Source: Spiroplasma phoeniceum P40 (GTDB lineage: Bacteria; Bacillota_I; Bacilli_A; Mycoplasmatales; Mycoplasmataceae). From it: 64,000 nucleotides of DNA. The number at the start of each line of letters is the position of its first letter. Within the stretch, counting starts at the first letter, position 1. The notes beneath the pieces were generated by a model, which was given only the letters and a program-made list of their open reading frames with translations, was not told the origin of the DNA and did not search any database. Where the stretch lies: NCBI RefSeq assembly GCF_003339775.1, contig NZ_CP031088.1, positions 1,178,001 through 1,242,000 on the forward strand. Direction: 5' to 3'. Below are positions 36,922 to 47,200 of the stretch, piece after piece. The position numbers and the translations under genes are program-made.

Positions 36922-37474
36922 TTAGTCTCCTTTAAAATTTAGTATAAATAGTTTAGTTGTTTTTTTAACATTACAGCTGTTGAATTTACATATTAATATT
37001 ATTTTATATAACAGAATAAATTAAAGTTTAACAACTTATTAATTATATCTTAAAAAATTAATAAAATAAAGCATTTTTCCTAGAAATTAAAAGGAATTTT
37101 ATTATAATTTTAGAATCACAAGCAAAATTAAAAGTAATGAATCCCATTGAATACAGAAAATCATTCCTATAACTTACTTTCTATATGTCTATTTTTTAGG
37201 TAGTATTCATTATTCTTAGGTTTTTAATAAAATTAAGTAATTAGAAACAAATTAAGTTTAACTTATGACTTAAATGGTAACAAAATTTATAAAAAATTCA
37301 ACTTTTTAAAAAAATAATTTTTAATTAAATAAATAATTTTATAAAATGAACTATGTAAAATGAAGTGCAACAAATCTTTATTAATTAAATAATATAATAA
37401 AAATTACAAAAATCAACCATAAATTTAAAAAAAATAAAAATATTTTAATTTTTATTTTATTGACCGCGTAAAAT
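36922..37474. other. non-coding, AT-rich; viral leader 15-mer
   Basis: About 550 bases without an ORF. The one recognisable element is GAAGTGCAACAAATC at 37362-37376, identical to the minus strand of the plectrovirus leader (63894-63908). It may mark an old viral junction. The last bases hold TTGACC at 37460-37465, a candidate -35 for the structured region that follows. Confidence 0.5.
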
Positions 37475-37777
37475 ATTCGGTTGGTATAAAATTTCCAAAA
37501 ACTAAGAAAAAGATAGATATAAAATTCTATCTTTTTTAATTAGGTTAAAATTGTCGTTAACCTTGCTTAGTTTAAGAAAATAACAGCAAAACCAACCGAA
37601 TAAAACTCTCCTACTTGGAATGTCGTAAAACCAAGCAAGCGAGGATAAACAATATAGGGGTGGCCGTACCGCTACGACATAATGGAGGCAATTCTTTTAG
37701 GCAATATAAAAGAGTTATTGTGGTTTGGGGATAAATCTTTAATCTGCAATGGTTAAAGGGTAAGTGTTCCACAATAA
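37475..37777 (+). ncRNA. long multi-helix structured region at the element start
   Basis: At least eight helices nest in 300 bases. Outer 11-bp pair ATTCGGTTGGT (37475-37485)/ACCAACCGAAT (37591-37601) encloses AACTAAG (37500)/CTTAGTT (37566), which encloses AAGATAGA/TCTATCTT (37510-37533, T-run follows) and AGGTTAA/TTAACCT (37542-37563). Then CTTGG/CCAAG (near 37613-37634), TGTCGTA (37621)/TACGACA (37673), TTCTTTTA/TAAAAGAG (37692-37714), and the 9-bp TTATTGTGG (37715)/CCACAATAA (37769) enclosing CTTTAA/TTAAAG. It ends 41 bases before a GTG ORF. Could be RNA, a replication origin or a transfer origin. Strand assignment is an inference. Confidence 0.55.
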
Positions 37778-37818
37778 AAAAATTTAGAAATCTTACTATT
37801 TATAAGGAGGATTTGAAA

Positions 37819-38121
37819 GTGTCTTTAAAAGAACTCTGTTGAAAAGAGTTAAAAATTAAATTAACAAATAAGAGAGGATTAATTAATAAATGTCAGTGTT
37901 ATATCAATGAGTACTTTACAAAATTAACCAAAAACAAAAAAGGCGGTTGATATTGTAAAAAGTATGCTCGGCATTGTTTAGCGAGACTAGAATTTATTAA
38001 TAAACAAAAAATAAGTTATAATCTTTGATTTTTGACTTTACAATGCAAAAATAATCACCAAATTATTAAAAAAATAATTTTTAAGAAAAATAAATGATGA
38101 ATTATTAATATCAAAAATTAG
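37819..38121 (+). CDS. small Cys- and Lys-rich protein
   Basis: 100 residues from a GTG with a strong ATAAGGAGG site. Basic throughout (about a quarter Lys), with Cys pairs in CQC (near residue 26), WYCKKYARHC and LQC, possibly a zinc-binding fold. KNKKGGWYCKKYARHCLARL is the most distinctive segment. It is the first gene after the structured region. No family recognised. Confidence 0.6.
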
Positions 38122-38135
38122 AAAGGAGAAATTAT

Positions 38136-38288
38136 ATGTTTGAAAATAATATCAAAAATACAATTAGCGATTTAATTAACGAGATTAAAACAACAACAGA
38201 AAACAATTTAAGCAATTTAGAACAAATTATGGAAGCTTTAATTGATAAAGTTAATAATATTGAAAATATTTTAAATCAAATACGATAA
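38136..38288 (+). CDS. small coiled-coil protein
   Basis: 50 residues, MFENNIKNTISDLINEIKTT with heptad-like I/L spacing through NLEQIMEALIDKVNNIENIL. Strong AAAGGAG site. Followed by a terminator. Resembles small accessory coiled coils of mobile elements; function unknown. Confidence 0.6.
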   Translation: MFENNIKNTISDLINEIKTTTENNLSNLEQIMEALIDKVNNIENILNQIR

Positions 38289-38289
38289 A

Positions 38290-38333
38290 AAAAATTAAAC
38301 CAACTATTTATTAAAATTAGTTGGTTTTTTATT
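38290..38333 (+). terminator. intrinsic terminator
   Basis: AACCAACTA / TAGTTGGTT stem with a T7 run on the plus strand, ending the first two-gene unit of the element. Confidence 0.8.
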
Positions 38334-38366
38334 TTTGATAAATAAAAAAGAAAGGAGATAAAAATA

Positions 38367-38486
38367 ATGAGGAAAAGTTGTCCTAAATGTAGATCAAAAA
38401 TAGATGGTGATAATAAACATTTATGATGTACAAATGTTTATTGTATTTTTGCAAAAAACCCATATATTTTTAAAAAGAAAAATTAG
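38367..38486 (+). CDS. small zinc-ribbon-like protein
   Basis: 39 residues with CPKCRSKIDGD then LWCTNVYCIF: a C-x2-C...C-x4-C arrangement of a zinc ribbon, and a basic end KNPYIFKKKN. AAAGGAGAT site 9 bases before ATG. Function unknown, maybe DNA binding. Confidence 0.55.
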
Positions 38487-38598
38487 ATAAATATGTTTGT
38501 TTGTGACTCTTATTTTATTTTTTTTATTTAAGTTTTTAGATGATCGCTTAGTTATTTAAAATGTTGTGAAATATTAGGAAATTTGGAGAAAATTTAAT

Positions 38599-38811
38599 AT
38601 GTTTGATAAAAAGCAATATAAAAAATGAAACATATTATCAAAATATTTAAGTTGAGATGAAATATTTAGATATTTTAAAAGAGTTTATGATTATAAAAAT
38701 GAAGAACAATTAAATCAAACACTTAATAATTATTTAAACAATTTACCAATTAAGGATATTGAAGAATATGAAAGAGAGATTTTAAATAATGACAATAACA
38801 AAATCAATTAA
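38599..38811 (+). CDS. small hypothetical protein
   Basis: 70 residues, MFDKKQYKKWNILSKYLSWD with three TGA-encoded Trp, then acidic EDIEEYEREILNNDNN. Overlaps the next gene by 23 bases in another frame, consistent with compact element organisation. A weak TTTGGAG ribosome binding site precedes it. Confidence 0.5.
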
Positions 38812-39004
38812 ATTTAACAAACTACAAGAAGAAAACGAAAAACTAAAAAAGGAACTTATTGAAAAAAACAAAGAAATTGAAGAACTAAAATATAAACAAT
38901 TATTTGAAGAAGATTTTGATAATATTTATATTCAAAGTAATATCCATAATTTTAGCGAACTTGAATGAAACTATTTTCAAAAATATAATTTTTTTTGTAA
39001 ATAA
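38789..39004 (+). CDS. small coiled-coil protein
   Basis: 71 residues, MTITKSIKFNKLQEENEKLK then a strongly charged helix (KKELIEKNKEIEELKYKQL) and an aromatic end. The ribosome binding site, GAGAG, lies inside the preceding gene. A 19-codon ORF (39021-39080) with an AATTAGG site follows and may also be expressed. Confidence 0.5.
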
Positions 39005-39083
39005 TGAGAGATTAATTAGGATGTTTGTTTTAAAAGACAGTTTAAAATATGAATTATTAGAAAGCAAAGGTGAAGAATAAAAT

Positions 39084-39395
39084 ATGTATTTAGTTACAAA
39101 AGATTCAGATAATATAAAAGATCATTATAAAATAACGGATTTAATTTCAAAAAATACCGATCATAAAGAAAAAGAAAACTTTTGATATAAATTTGGTTTA
39201 GAACAATATTGAACAGAATATTGTTTATCAAGTGGAACAATAGATAATATAAAAGATATTGATGAATATTTAACCAAAAAGTTTAAAGAATTTCAAGAAA
39301 AATCGTGAAATGAAATTATAGAAAATTATGTTGAAGATAAATTTGGTTATACAGTGATAAATTATTTATCTGATATTAAATGACAAAAAGAGTAA
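39084..39395 (+). CDS. hypothetical protein
   Basis: 103 residues, MYLVTKDSDNIKDHYKITDL, with five Trp (four encoded by TGA) and an acidic overall composition, ending LSDIKWQKE. GGTGAAG site. Resembles small antirestriction-like proteins only in acidity; nothing more can be claimed. Confidence 0.5.
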
Positions 39396-39528
39396 GACAA
39401 AAATATAGAACCAGTTCGTTAAGAAGTGATTTTTTGGTTTAATTAATTATTTATTTTTAAAATACTATTAGATATTAATTTTAGGAAAAATAAAATTAAA
39501 AGCAAAAAAAGTGAGGTAGGTGTTAAAT

Positions 39529-39999
39529 GTGATAAAAAAAATTTATTTAAACCAAAATTTAATTTCACAAGAAATAAAAAATAAAACGCATATTTTAATA
39601 AACAAACAAAAAGATTGTGTTGTTTTAGATAAAAATTGTTTAGGTTTATCAAATTATAAAAATTATTTTTGTTTAAAAATTGATGAAAATAAAAATTATG
39701 CGGTTCATAGTAGTATCAATAATAAAAATGGTAATATTGTGGGAAAAAATTTAATTTTATCTTTTGAAAAATTAAAACAAGAAAACAAAAAACAGTTTAA
39801 TTCGCAAAACAACATTGATGCTAATAATGATTTACTAAATAAATATGATAATCATTATAAAAATAATAAAATACAACAACAAAAATTAACATCAGAAGAA
39901 TTAAAACAATTACTAGAAGATTTAGAAAATATTGATAACCCCAATTATTGAGATAATGGTTTTTATTTAGGATACAACAAATATGAAAAAATTACTTAG
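39529..39999 (+). CDS. hypothetical protein
   Basis: 156 residues starting at GTG with GAGGTAGG 8 bases upstream (a GTG at 39520 is the alternative). N-terminal beta-like part (ILINKQKDCVVLDKNCLGLS) and an Asn/Lys-rich tail LTSEELKQLLEDLENIDNPN. Its last 17 bases overlap the lipoprotein ORF. Confidence 0.55.
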
Positions 40000-40366
40000 T
40001 TTTTTAGCAATATTTTCGTTATCGTGTACAAACACAGTGAATTTGATTAGTTGTGGTAATATTGCAAATAACAAACCACACTTACCACCAGCAAAACCAA
40101 AAGAGCCAATAGTCAAAGATGTTTTTTACTATGAAAAATTAAAACAAGAAATTACAGCAGAAATCAAAGAATATGATGAAGTAATTAAAGAAATTGAAAA
40201 TAGTAAAAATGATTATGAAAACGAAACAGATTATCATATAGAATTAAACCAATCACAAGCAGAAAAATTTATTAAAATTTCTGAACTAAATAATTGCGAA
40301 TATCAAATTTTACTATGTCAAAAAGAAAATGAGTTTACAGACGAACAAAAAACAACAAGCAATTAA
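39983..40366 (+). CDS. lipoprotein, probably frameshifted at the end
   Basis: 127 residues; signal MKKLLSFLAIFSLSCTNTVN then LISC places the lipidated Cys at residue 24. The mature part is Lys/Glu-rich coiled coil (EKLKQEITAEIKEYDEVIKE). The frame ends SN at 40366, but a second frame (40329-40517) continues the coil with KQINNLNSTLNLLSENK to KNN, and the two meet at an A6 run near 40350. A one-base indel there would join them into about 175 residues. Confidence 0.55.
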   Translation: MKKLLSFLAIFSLSCTNTVNLISCGNIANNKPHLPPAKPKEPIVKDVFYYEKLKQEITAEIKEYDEVIKEIENSKNDYENETDYHIELNQSQAEKFIKISELNNCEYQILLCQKENEFTDEQKTTSN

Positions 40367-40627
40367 GTTGTTAAAAAAACAAATAAACAACTTAAATAGT
40401 ACTTTAAATTTATTAAGCGAAAATAAAAATAGTGATTTTGACCAGAAAGATTTAGAAAAAATAAATACAAAAATTAAAAATATAAAAACAATTTTAGACG
40501 AAATTAAAAACAATTAAGGAAGGAATGATTTATGTATAGATAACAAAAAACAAAATAAAAGCAAATATAAAGATGAAAATACATCAATAGATTAAATTAA
40601 AAAAACATAAATAATGAAAATAACACA

Positions 40628-40657
40628 AAACAAGATATTAATTATCTTGTTTTTTTA
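40628..40657 (+). terminator. intrinsic terminator
   Basis: AACAAGATA/TATCTTGTT stem with T7 on the plus strand. It separates the lipoprotein from the methyltransferase operon; the 110 bases before it hold no gene. Confidence 0.85.
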
Positions 40658-40672
40658 GAAAGAGGTGCAGAA

Positions 40673-40822
40673 ATGATTAATTGCCCATTTTGTAAATATA
40701 TTCATAATATTTATAATGAAAACAATATTAATATATTATTTTTTTGTTCTTATAGGTATCCCAATCCATGAATCATTTTAGATAAAAGAAAAATTAGAAG
40801 AATGATTGTTTATTATGCTTAA
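40673..40822 (+). CDS. small protein with CPFC motif
   Basis: 49 residues, MINCPFCKYIHNIYNENNIN and then LFFCSYRYP; a C-x2-C with a later Cys suggests an incomplete zinc ribbon. The AGAGGTGC site is good. Its end overlaps the start of the methyltransferase by 8 bases. Confidence 0.5.
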
Positions 40823-42071
40823 AGTAATTGAATTATTTGCTGGGATTGGGAGTCAAAGAAAAGCATTAGAAAAGATTGGAATTAACCACAAAGTAATTGC
40901 TTTTTGTGATAATGATAAATACGCTGAAAAATCATATCGAGCGATTTTTAATGATTATGACACACCAAATTTAGGTGACATTACTAAATTAGAAACTTTA
41001 CCGTATGCTGATTTAATAACTTGATCATTCCCATGCCAAGACATATCAAATGCCAATAATAACGGGCAAGGATTAAATGGCAAGCGAAGTGGTTTAGCTT
41101 ACAAAGTTGTTGATTTAATAGGCACAATGGCAATAAAACCGCAATATCTTTTAATGGAAAATGTACCAAATTTATTAAGTAAAAAGTTTTTTGTTGGATT
41201 TCAAAATCTACAAAATCAACTTAATAAATTAGGATATCATAACCAATATTTTACAATGAATGCCAAAGATTATGGAATTCCCCAAAATAGAAAACGATTA
41301 TTTATGATTTCAACATTAAAGCAAGATTTTAAATTTCAATATCCCCAACCTTGTAATTTAAAATTTTTAGTAAAAGATATTTTAGAAAACAATGTAAATG
41401 AAAAATATTTTATTAGACAAGAATCAATGAAAAAAGCAATTGAAAACAATAAACTTAAAATCATTCAACAATGTTCTTATACAATTACAACAAAACAAAT
41501 GCGATGAGGAAACGCAGGAATTATTGCAATTCCCAATGATATAAAAAAACTTAATGATGGAAAATTAATGATTAATCTGAGAAATTATAATCAAATTAAT
41601 ATTTTTAATGATATAACAAAAAATAATCTTATTCCAACCATTACAACAGGACACGGGAGACCACCACAAATTGCATTACCAATTAAGGATTATGGTAATT
41701 TTATTGTTTTACCACGAGCAAAAGATGGCTTGCTAATTAATGGATCATATAATCGGTTTTGAAAAACAGAAAATAATTATATGGGAACAATCGCAGCAAG
41801 TAATGTCAATAAAATTATGATTGATAATAAAAGACAACAACAAGATAGTAGTAAAATACTATCTTTTTTAATTGATGAAAAAGAATACTTTTTACGAGTG
41901 TTAACCCCTTGTGAATGTTGATTATTAATGGGATTTAGTAATAAAGACTTTGATAAAGCAAGCAAAGTTGTTTCAGAAACCCAACTTTATAAACAAGCTG
42001 GTAATAGCATTGTTGTTGATGTGTTAGAAAAAATATTTACAGCAATGTTTGAAATAGAAAAGAAAAATTAA
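40815..42071 (+). CDS. DNA (cytosine-5) methyltransferase
   Basis: 418 residues, a C5 methyltransferase using S-adenosylmethionine: motif I ELFAGIGSQRKALE, motif IV SFPCQDISNAN with catalytic Cys, motif VI MENV, motif VIII NRKRLF, motif X QAGNSIVVDVLEKIF. The target-recognition region is the long stretch at residues 190-330. No partner endonuclease is adjacent, so it looks like an orphan enzyme protecting the element or modulating restriction. Start ATG 40815 lies inside the preceding ORF with a weak site, so coupled translation is likely. Confidence 0.93.
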
Positions 42072-42073
42072 AG

Positions 42074-42265
42074 ATGCAAAATAAGAGAAAAGTTTGGTGA
42101 AAATGACTTTTATATCCTTTAACAATTATTATTGGAATTTTGTTGCTAGTAATTTCCCCTATTTTGTTTTTAATTGCCCTTGGAATTGATTGTGATTTTA
42201 TGATTGGTAATTTATTATTGCATTTATTTTACTTACCTTTCGAAAGGAAAGAAAAAAATGACTAA
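42074..42265 (+). CDS. small one-TM protein
   Basis: 63 residues, MQNKRKVWWKWLLYPLTIII; one long TM (residues about 14-38) and a short tail FERKEKND. Starts 2 bases after the methyltransferase stop. Typical accessory of a transfer region; function unknown. Confidence 0.5.
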
Positions 42266-42377
42266 GAAAAACAATATTAAAAATTACTTTAATAATCAAC
42301 AGCAATATTATCAAAAAAAGAAAAATATTTATTATCAAAAAAGAAACAAATTAAGTAAAAGCAAATTTTTAAAATAA
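42258..42377 (+). CDS. small basic protein
   Basis: 39 residues, MTKKNNIKNYFNNQQQYYQK with a strongly basic composition. A GAAAGGAAAG site sits 5 bases before ATG. Overlaps the previous gene by 8 bases. No family recognised. Confidence 0.45.
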   Translation: MTKKNNIKNYFNNQQQYYQKKKNIYYQKRNKLSKSKFLK

Positions 42378-42394
42378 CAAAGGAGGATGAAAAT

Positions 42395-42685
42395 ATGAAA
42401 TCAAACAACACAGCAGATTTTAGTGGAATAATGGATGTTGTTATATTATGAAGTAATGTTGTTTTGCGAGTAATAATGGGTTTGGCAGTTGTTTTTGCAA
42501 TTTGAAAATTAATTATTATTTTAATTTCAATAATGCGAAATGCTGATAATCCCGAAGCGAGAGGAAATGATTTAAGTGCTTTAAAATGACCGATTATAGC
42601 AATTATTATAATTTTAGTTGTAATTGCTGTTATGAATGTTATTTTACAAGTTATCAAAACATATAACCCTAGTATTGGAACATAG
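42395..42685 (+). CDS. small two-TM protein, VirB2/TrbC-like position
   Basis: 96 residues. Two long hydrophobic segments (about 24-48 and 66-88, LRVIMGLAVVFAIWKLIIIL and PIIAIIIILVVIAVMNVILQ) joined by a polar loop with RNADNPEARG. Size, topology and position directly before a VirB6/TrbL-like gene are those of a type IV secretion pilin, but sequence similarity is not obvious. AAAGGAGGATG site. Confidence 0.5.
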
Positions 42686-42715
42686 TTGATAAAAAATGAA
42701 AGGAAGTGAAAAATT

Positions 42716-43784
42716 ATGATACTTAATGCACTGTATAAACTAATATGATCAATTTTTGTACAAGGCCCATTGCAATTAATTGCATCATTTAACACCGTTC
42801 TAAATTATTTAACGGGAGGAGTGGTTGGTGATTTAATGTTTGGATCAAAACAAGAATTTAGTTTTCAAAATATCCCAATGTCATTCTGATATTTTGTCAT
42901 TACGGCTTTGTGCTTATTTTCCTTAATATTTACAATTACTATGATTAAAATTTTGTTTCAAGATGCCACCGAAACAAAAACAAAATTTATTGTTGCTTTA
43001 CAAAATGGTAGTAAAGCGTTTGTTTTTATCTTTTTAATTCCAATCTTTTTCTTTTTGGCTAATTTTGCAATTGCTAACATTGCCAAAATGATTACATCGG
43101 GATTTGGTGGTGAAAACGGAAATATTGCAAACTATCTATACAATATCGGAAATACCAATTGAGATGGTGGTGGTGATAATATACCAAGGCAATTATTCCT
43201 ATCCTGACAATATTGGTGATTTTAATATGATTGCCGAAGTTTTTGGAGTGTGATTTATGTTGTTTGCAATGTTTATGATTGGAATTGCTTTGGTACAAAA
43301 AATAATCAAATTGTTTTTCTTATTTATTATTTCGCCATGAGTAATGGTTATTATGACAATTGACAATGGTAAAGGAGCATTTATTTGAAAAGATATGGTA
43401 ATTGCAAAATTTCTAGCATCAACCGCCACTTTAACAGGATATTTTATTTTTATGACAACAATTCAAACAATTTTAAGCACTAATTTAGCAGGATTAGGTA
43501 TTGAGGGAATTGGAAAATCATTGTTTGTTATTCTGTTTATGTGCGGTGGTGGCTTGGCAGTAATGACGTTTTCGGATGTTGTTGCCAACTTAATTGGTGA
43601 AGCAGCTGGTGTTAGGGAGGGAATGAGTTCAATGAAATCAACTGTTGCTGGTGGAATGATGGCAATGGGAGCTGCTAAAATGGCAGGAAAAGCATTCGGA
43701 TTTGCCAAAAGCAAAAGAGCCAAACGAGCAATGACAATGGGTGGTGGTACTAGACAAAGAAAAAGTGTTAAGGATATTTGCTAA
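42716..43784 (+). pseudogene. VirB6/TrbL-like polytopic membrane protein, frameshifted
   Basis: Part 1 (42716-43225) starts MILNALYKLIWSIFVQGPLQ, with three TM segments, the last IFLIPIFFFLANFAIANIAK. Part 2, in another frame, begins about 43195 with NYSYPDNIGDFNMIAEVFG and has four more TMs (LFAMFMIGIALV, FLFIISPWVMVIM), a hydrophobic GLAVMTFSDVVANLIG, and an Ala/Gly/Met-rich C-terminus GGMMAMGAAKMAGKAFGFAK. The frame break lies between GGGDN and YQGNYSY. The topology and its position before VirB4 fit a transfer channel protein. Confidence 0.65.
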
Positions 43785-43955
43785 CAGTAATTATGGATTG
43801 AGTTATGATGACGAGTTATTGGCAGAGGGATTTGCATATTGGTTATTAACAAAACAAAGTATGCAAGCAAAAATATGAGCATTTTGAAACGAATACTTTA
43901 CAAGTTATTTACCACAAATAAGAAATAAAAAAGAAAGGAAGTGTAAATGATGTTA
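43785..43955 (+). pseudogene. orphan C-terminal fragment, out of frame
   Basis: After the stop of the VirB6-like protein, coding-like sequence continues one frame over: NSNYGLSYDDELLAEGFAYW then LLTKQSMQAKIWAFWNEYFT and LPQIRNKK. It looks like the tail of another protein, the rest of which has been deleted. The ELLAEGFAYW pattern is reminiscent of Spiroplasma proteins with a lethal-factor-like peptidase ending; this is a weak inference. Confidence 0.4.
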
Positions 43956-44177
43956 AATACAATAATTGGTATGATAGGAACAATTGCCATAATCGCCTTG
44001 TTTGGTTGTTTATGGAAGTTTCTTGGTATTAAATTGCAAAAAATGAAAAAACAAATTGAGTTAACGAAATACAAAAAAACTTGTCGAATAATATTATATG
44101 TTAGTATAAGTTGTTTCGTGTTATTTTTGTTGGTATTTGGATTGTGGTTTGGATTAATATATCCAACTTTGAAATAA
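43947..44177 (+). CDS. small two-TM protein
   Basis: 76 residues, MMLNTIIGMIGTIAIIALFG then a basic cytoplasmic loop KKQIELTKYKKTCR and a second TM LYVSISCFVLFLLVFGLWFG. GAAAGGAAGTG site before ATG ATG. Possibly a component of the transfer channel. Confidence 0.55.
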   Translation: MMLNTIIGMIGTIAIIALFGCLWKFLGIKLQKMKKQIELTKYKKTCRIILYVSISCFVLFLLVFGLWFGLIYPTLK

Positions 44178-44240
44178 AATGAAAAAATATTTAAAAGCAA
44201 TTTATAAAATATTTTTAAAGCAGAAAGGAGGTTATATCCT

Positions 44241-47200
44241 GTGAAAAAGATTATATTATCATGTTTATTAACATCGTTGATTGGTGTAAGTGAACCATTT
44301 ATTGTCAAATCATCCATCAATGATAATTTTTTGTTTATAAAACAAGAACAAGTTATCAGTAAAAATGCAAAGAAAAGTTTTAATCCAACAGCACCAAGTT
44401 TTACAAAAAATATTAATTGAAATGATGATATTGATGTCGAAACGGGTGGAACTTGGGGTGGTGATTATACACAGAAAGTAGAATCATCATATTATTATGT
44501 TAATATATTGGATTATGCTAGTAGTTGAAATGATTTTAAAAATAAATACAAACAGATTAAAATTGATTTTGAGGGTTATGTTGCTCACAATCAGGCGGCT
44601 ACGGCAAATTATAATGCTTATCACTATATCAATCTAAATGAAATAAGTGGCATAGCAAAAACAGAACAAATTTTTAATCACTATCAAGGTTATACCCAAA
44701 ATGAAGAATGAGGATGAGCAAATGTAAGATATCAATTAGAAAATAATGATTGCATTAAAATTGATTTTTTGGTTTATGCACGAGCGAAAAACGGATGAAA
44801 TTCAAGTAATACCTGAGCAAAAACATGATTAAAAGTTAATGAACTAATTTTTAATACAAGTTTTAGTTTTAATGATATGAAAAGTAATTTAACAAGAGAA
44901 CTAAATAAAGAATTTAGTTATTATTCTAATATTGATAATAATCCACAAAGTTCACATAATTGAAACCAAATTAAAACACAAGTAGATAACAAAATCAAAA
45001 AAGCACTAAATGATAATAATGATACCCAAGGATGAATTGAATTTTTAAACCCAAATTATCAGTTAGAAAAAAGCAATAATGGTTATTTTATAAAAATAAT
45101 AATTAACATTGATAATTATCAAAGTGGCAAGTATGAAACATGAGAATTTAAAACACCACTAAATTTTGATAGTGATTATAATATTGTTAATGCTAAAAAT
45201 AGAATCGAAAATGAATTAAAACAAACAATTATTTATCAAAGTGATACATCAACCAATATTTTAGATGAAAGTAATTGAAATGCAATTAAAACTATCTTAG
45301 ATAATAAAATATTTAGTGTTTTAGGAAAAAAAGGAAACATAATGGAATGAAAAAAACTTATCAATCCTAATTATGCCTTAATAACAGAAAGTAATAATTA
45401 TTATCTTAAAACAAGTTTTAATATTTTTAATTATTTAACAGAACAATGAGAAAATTGAGTTTTTAAAACAAAACTCAATTTTTCATTAAGTGCAAAATAT
45501 TGAAAAAGTAAATTACAAGAACGAATTTTAATAACACCAGGAAAAATTAGTGATGAAAATGGTGTTGCAATGATTAATGATATTGAAGAAGTTATTAATA
45601 ACGGTGAAGGAAAAGAAAATAAATACAATTAATTTAAACGCTGTTAATGGTTTATACACATATACTTTTGATGATAAAGAAAAAGTTAATAAATATGAAA
45701 TTGAAATTATCCACCGACCAAACCCTAAAATTGAGGGAGATGTTGGTGGTAATTTTAAGTTAACAATTTTAATTGAAACAATTACTCCATCATTACAATT
45801 AAAATTAATGGGGTGAGGGCCAAAAAATATTGATTATGAAAAATTAACAAGTGAATTTATCAAAGACCCAAGTAATGAAAATAAAACAATTAAAAACCCC
45901 AATTATGATCAAGAAATAAATAGACAAACAGGAACAAAAAAACAATTAATATGGGTTCGTCATCAATCTAACACCCCGTTTCCGTTAGATCCACTTGATA
46001 GAGATGGAAATTTAATAAAAAGTAGTAGTATTAATGATTATGATATTGGTTATTTAGCAGAAGCCAGTACAGTTGGAGCAGGATTTGAAAACTTTTACAA
46101 TAATGACAACATTGAAAAAGTTATTCGTTATTTATCAAATGAAAATTTAGAGACTAAATTTGAAAATGGTTACGAATTAGAAAAAAACAAAACGGGAGAT
46201 GTTAATACTAGTGCTGGGTGATTTCATTTTATTATTCAACAAAAACGCTTTAATGATTTAAACGGAAATACACAAACACCATTTTATCAACACAAATTTA
46301 TTTATGTTGATAAAAATAAAAGTTCAAATTATGGATATTTTTTAAATTCAGTTAATAACCAAAATGCTAGTGATTTTTGAAATACAACACAAGGAAAACA
46401 TTTAAAAAATTATATGATTAACTATAAAAAGTGAAATTCAGATAATGATTTATCAAAATTAACTTATGAAGCAGTTTTATCATATTGACGAGATTATGTT
46501 TCAGATATTCGTAATCATTTAGCGGTTAATGAAAGCATCAATAATTTTAAAGCATTAAATGATTTAAATATTAGTGCTTTGAAAATGAATACCAAAGATA
46601 TGAAAACTATTAGAAATAAAATTGAAAACTTTGTTTGAAAAGAAATAAACAAACTTAGTTTATTAGCAACAATAAATAAAGATTATATTATTCAAATATA
46701 TAAAAATAGTCAATGACAGAAATTAAATGATGATGATTTAAACCAATTAATAACTAATCAGCAAGAACAAACAAAAGAAATAATGCTAAAAATCAAAGCA
46801 CTAAATACATCAATGTTTTTAATTGGTGAAACAAACCAATTTAAAGTTATTAATAACTTAAATTATGATGAAAATAAAGTAATTGATTTAAGTAAAATTA
46901 AATATCAAAATCAAGAATATAATTTTAAAGATAAAACAAAAGATGATATTTTAAATAATTATATTATGGAATATATTAAGCAAGGTTTTAAAATTAATAA
47001 ATTAGATGAAATCTTGAAACAAGATATTGATTATCAAATATCATTACAAGGATTAAATGGCCAAAACATTAATATTAATGATAATGAATTACAGGAATTT
47101 ATGAAAAAGATTCAAGAAAATAAATATAGTGAGTTAAAAATTAATATTTATGCTTTGGATAATAGTTTAAAAGCAGTTGGGAATGTTTCATATAAATTAA

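Noticed and set aside
37650-37680. T-box-like word (GGGGTGG...ACCGC)
   Set aside because: The spacing differs from the T-box antiterminator, there is no amino-acid gene after it, and the rest of the structure does not fit.
37475-37777. tmRNA, RNase P RNA or group II intron
   Set aside because: No tag ORF or tRNA-like ends, none of the conserved RNase P blocks, and no intron domain V were found.
42289-42795. Minus-strand ORF of 168 codons
   Set aside because: It crosses several plus-strand small genes with good ribosome binding sites and shows no family pattern.
43463-44320. Minus-strand ORFs of 86 and 140 codons
   Set aside because: They mirror the VirB6-like and two-TM genes and have no ribosome binding site.
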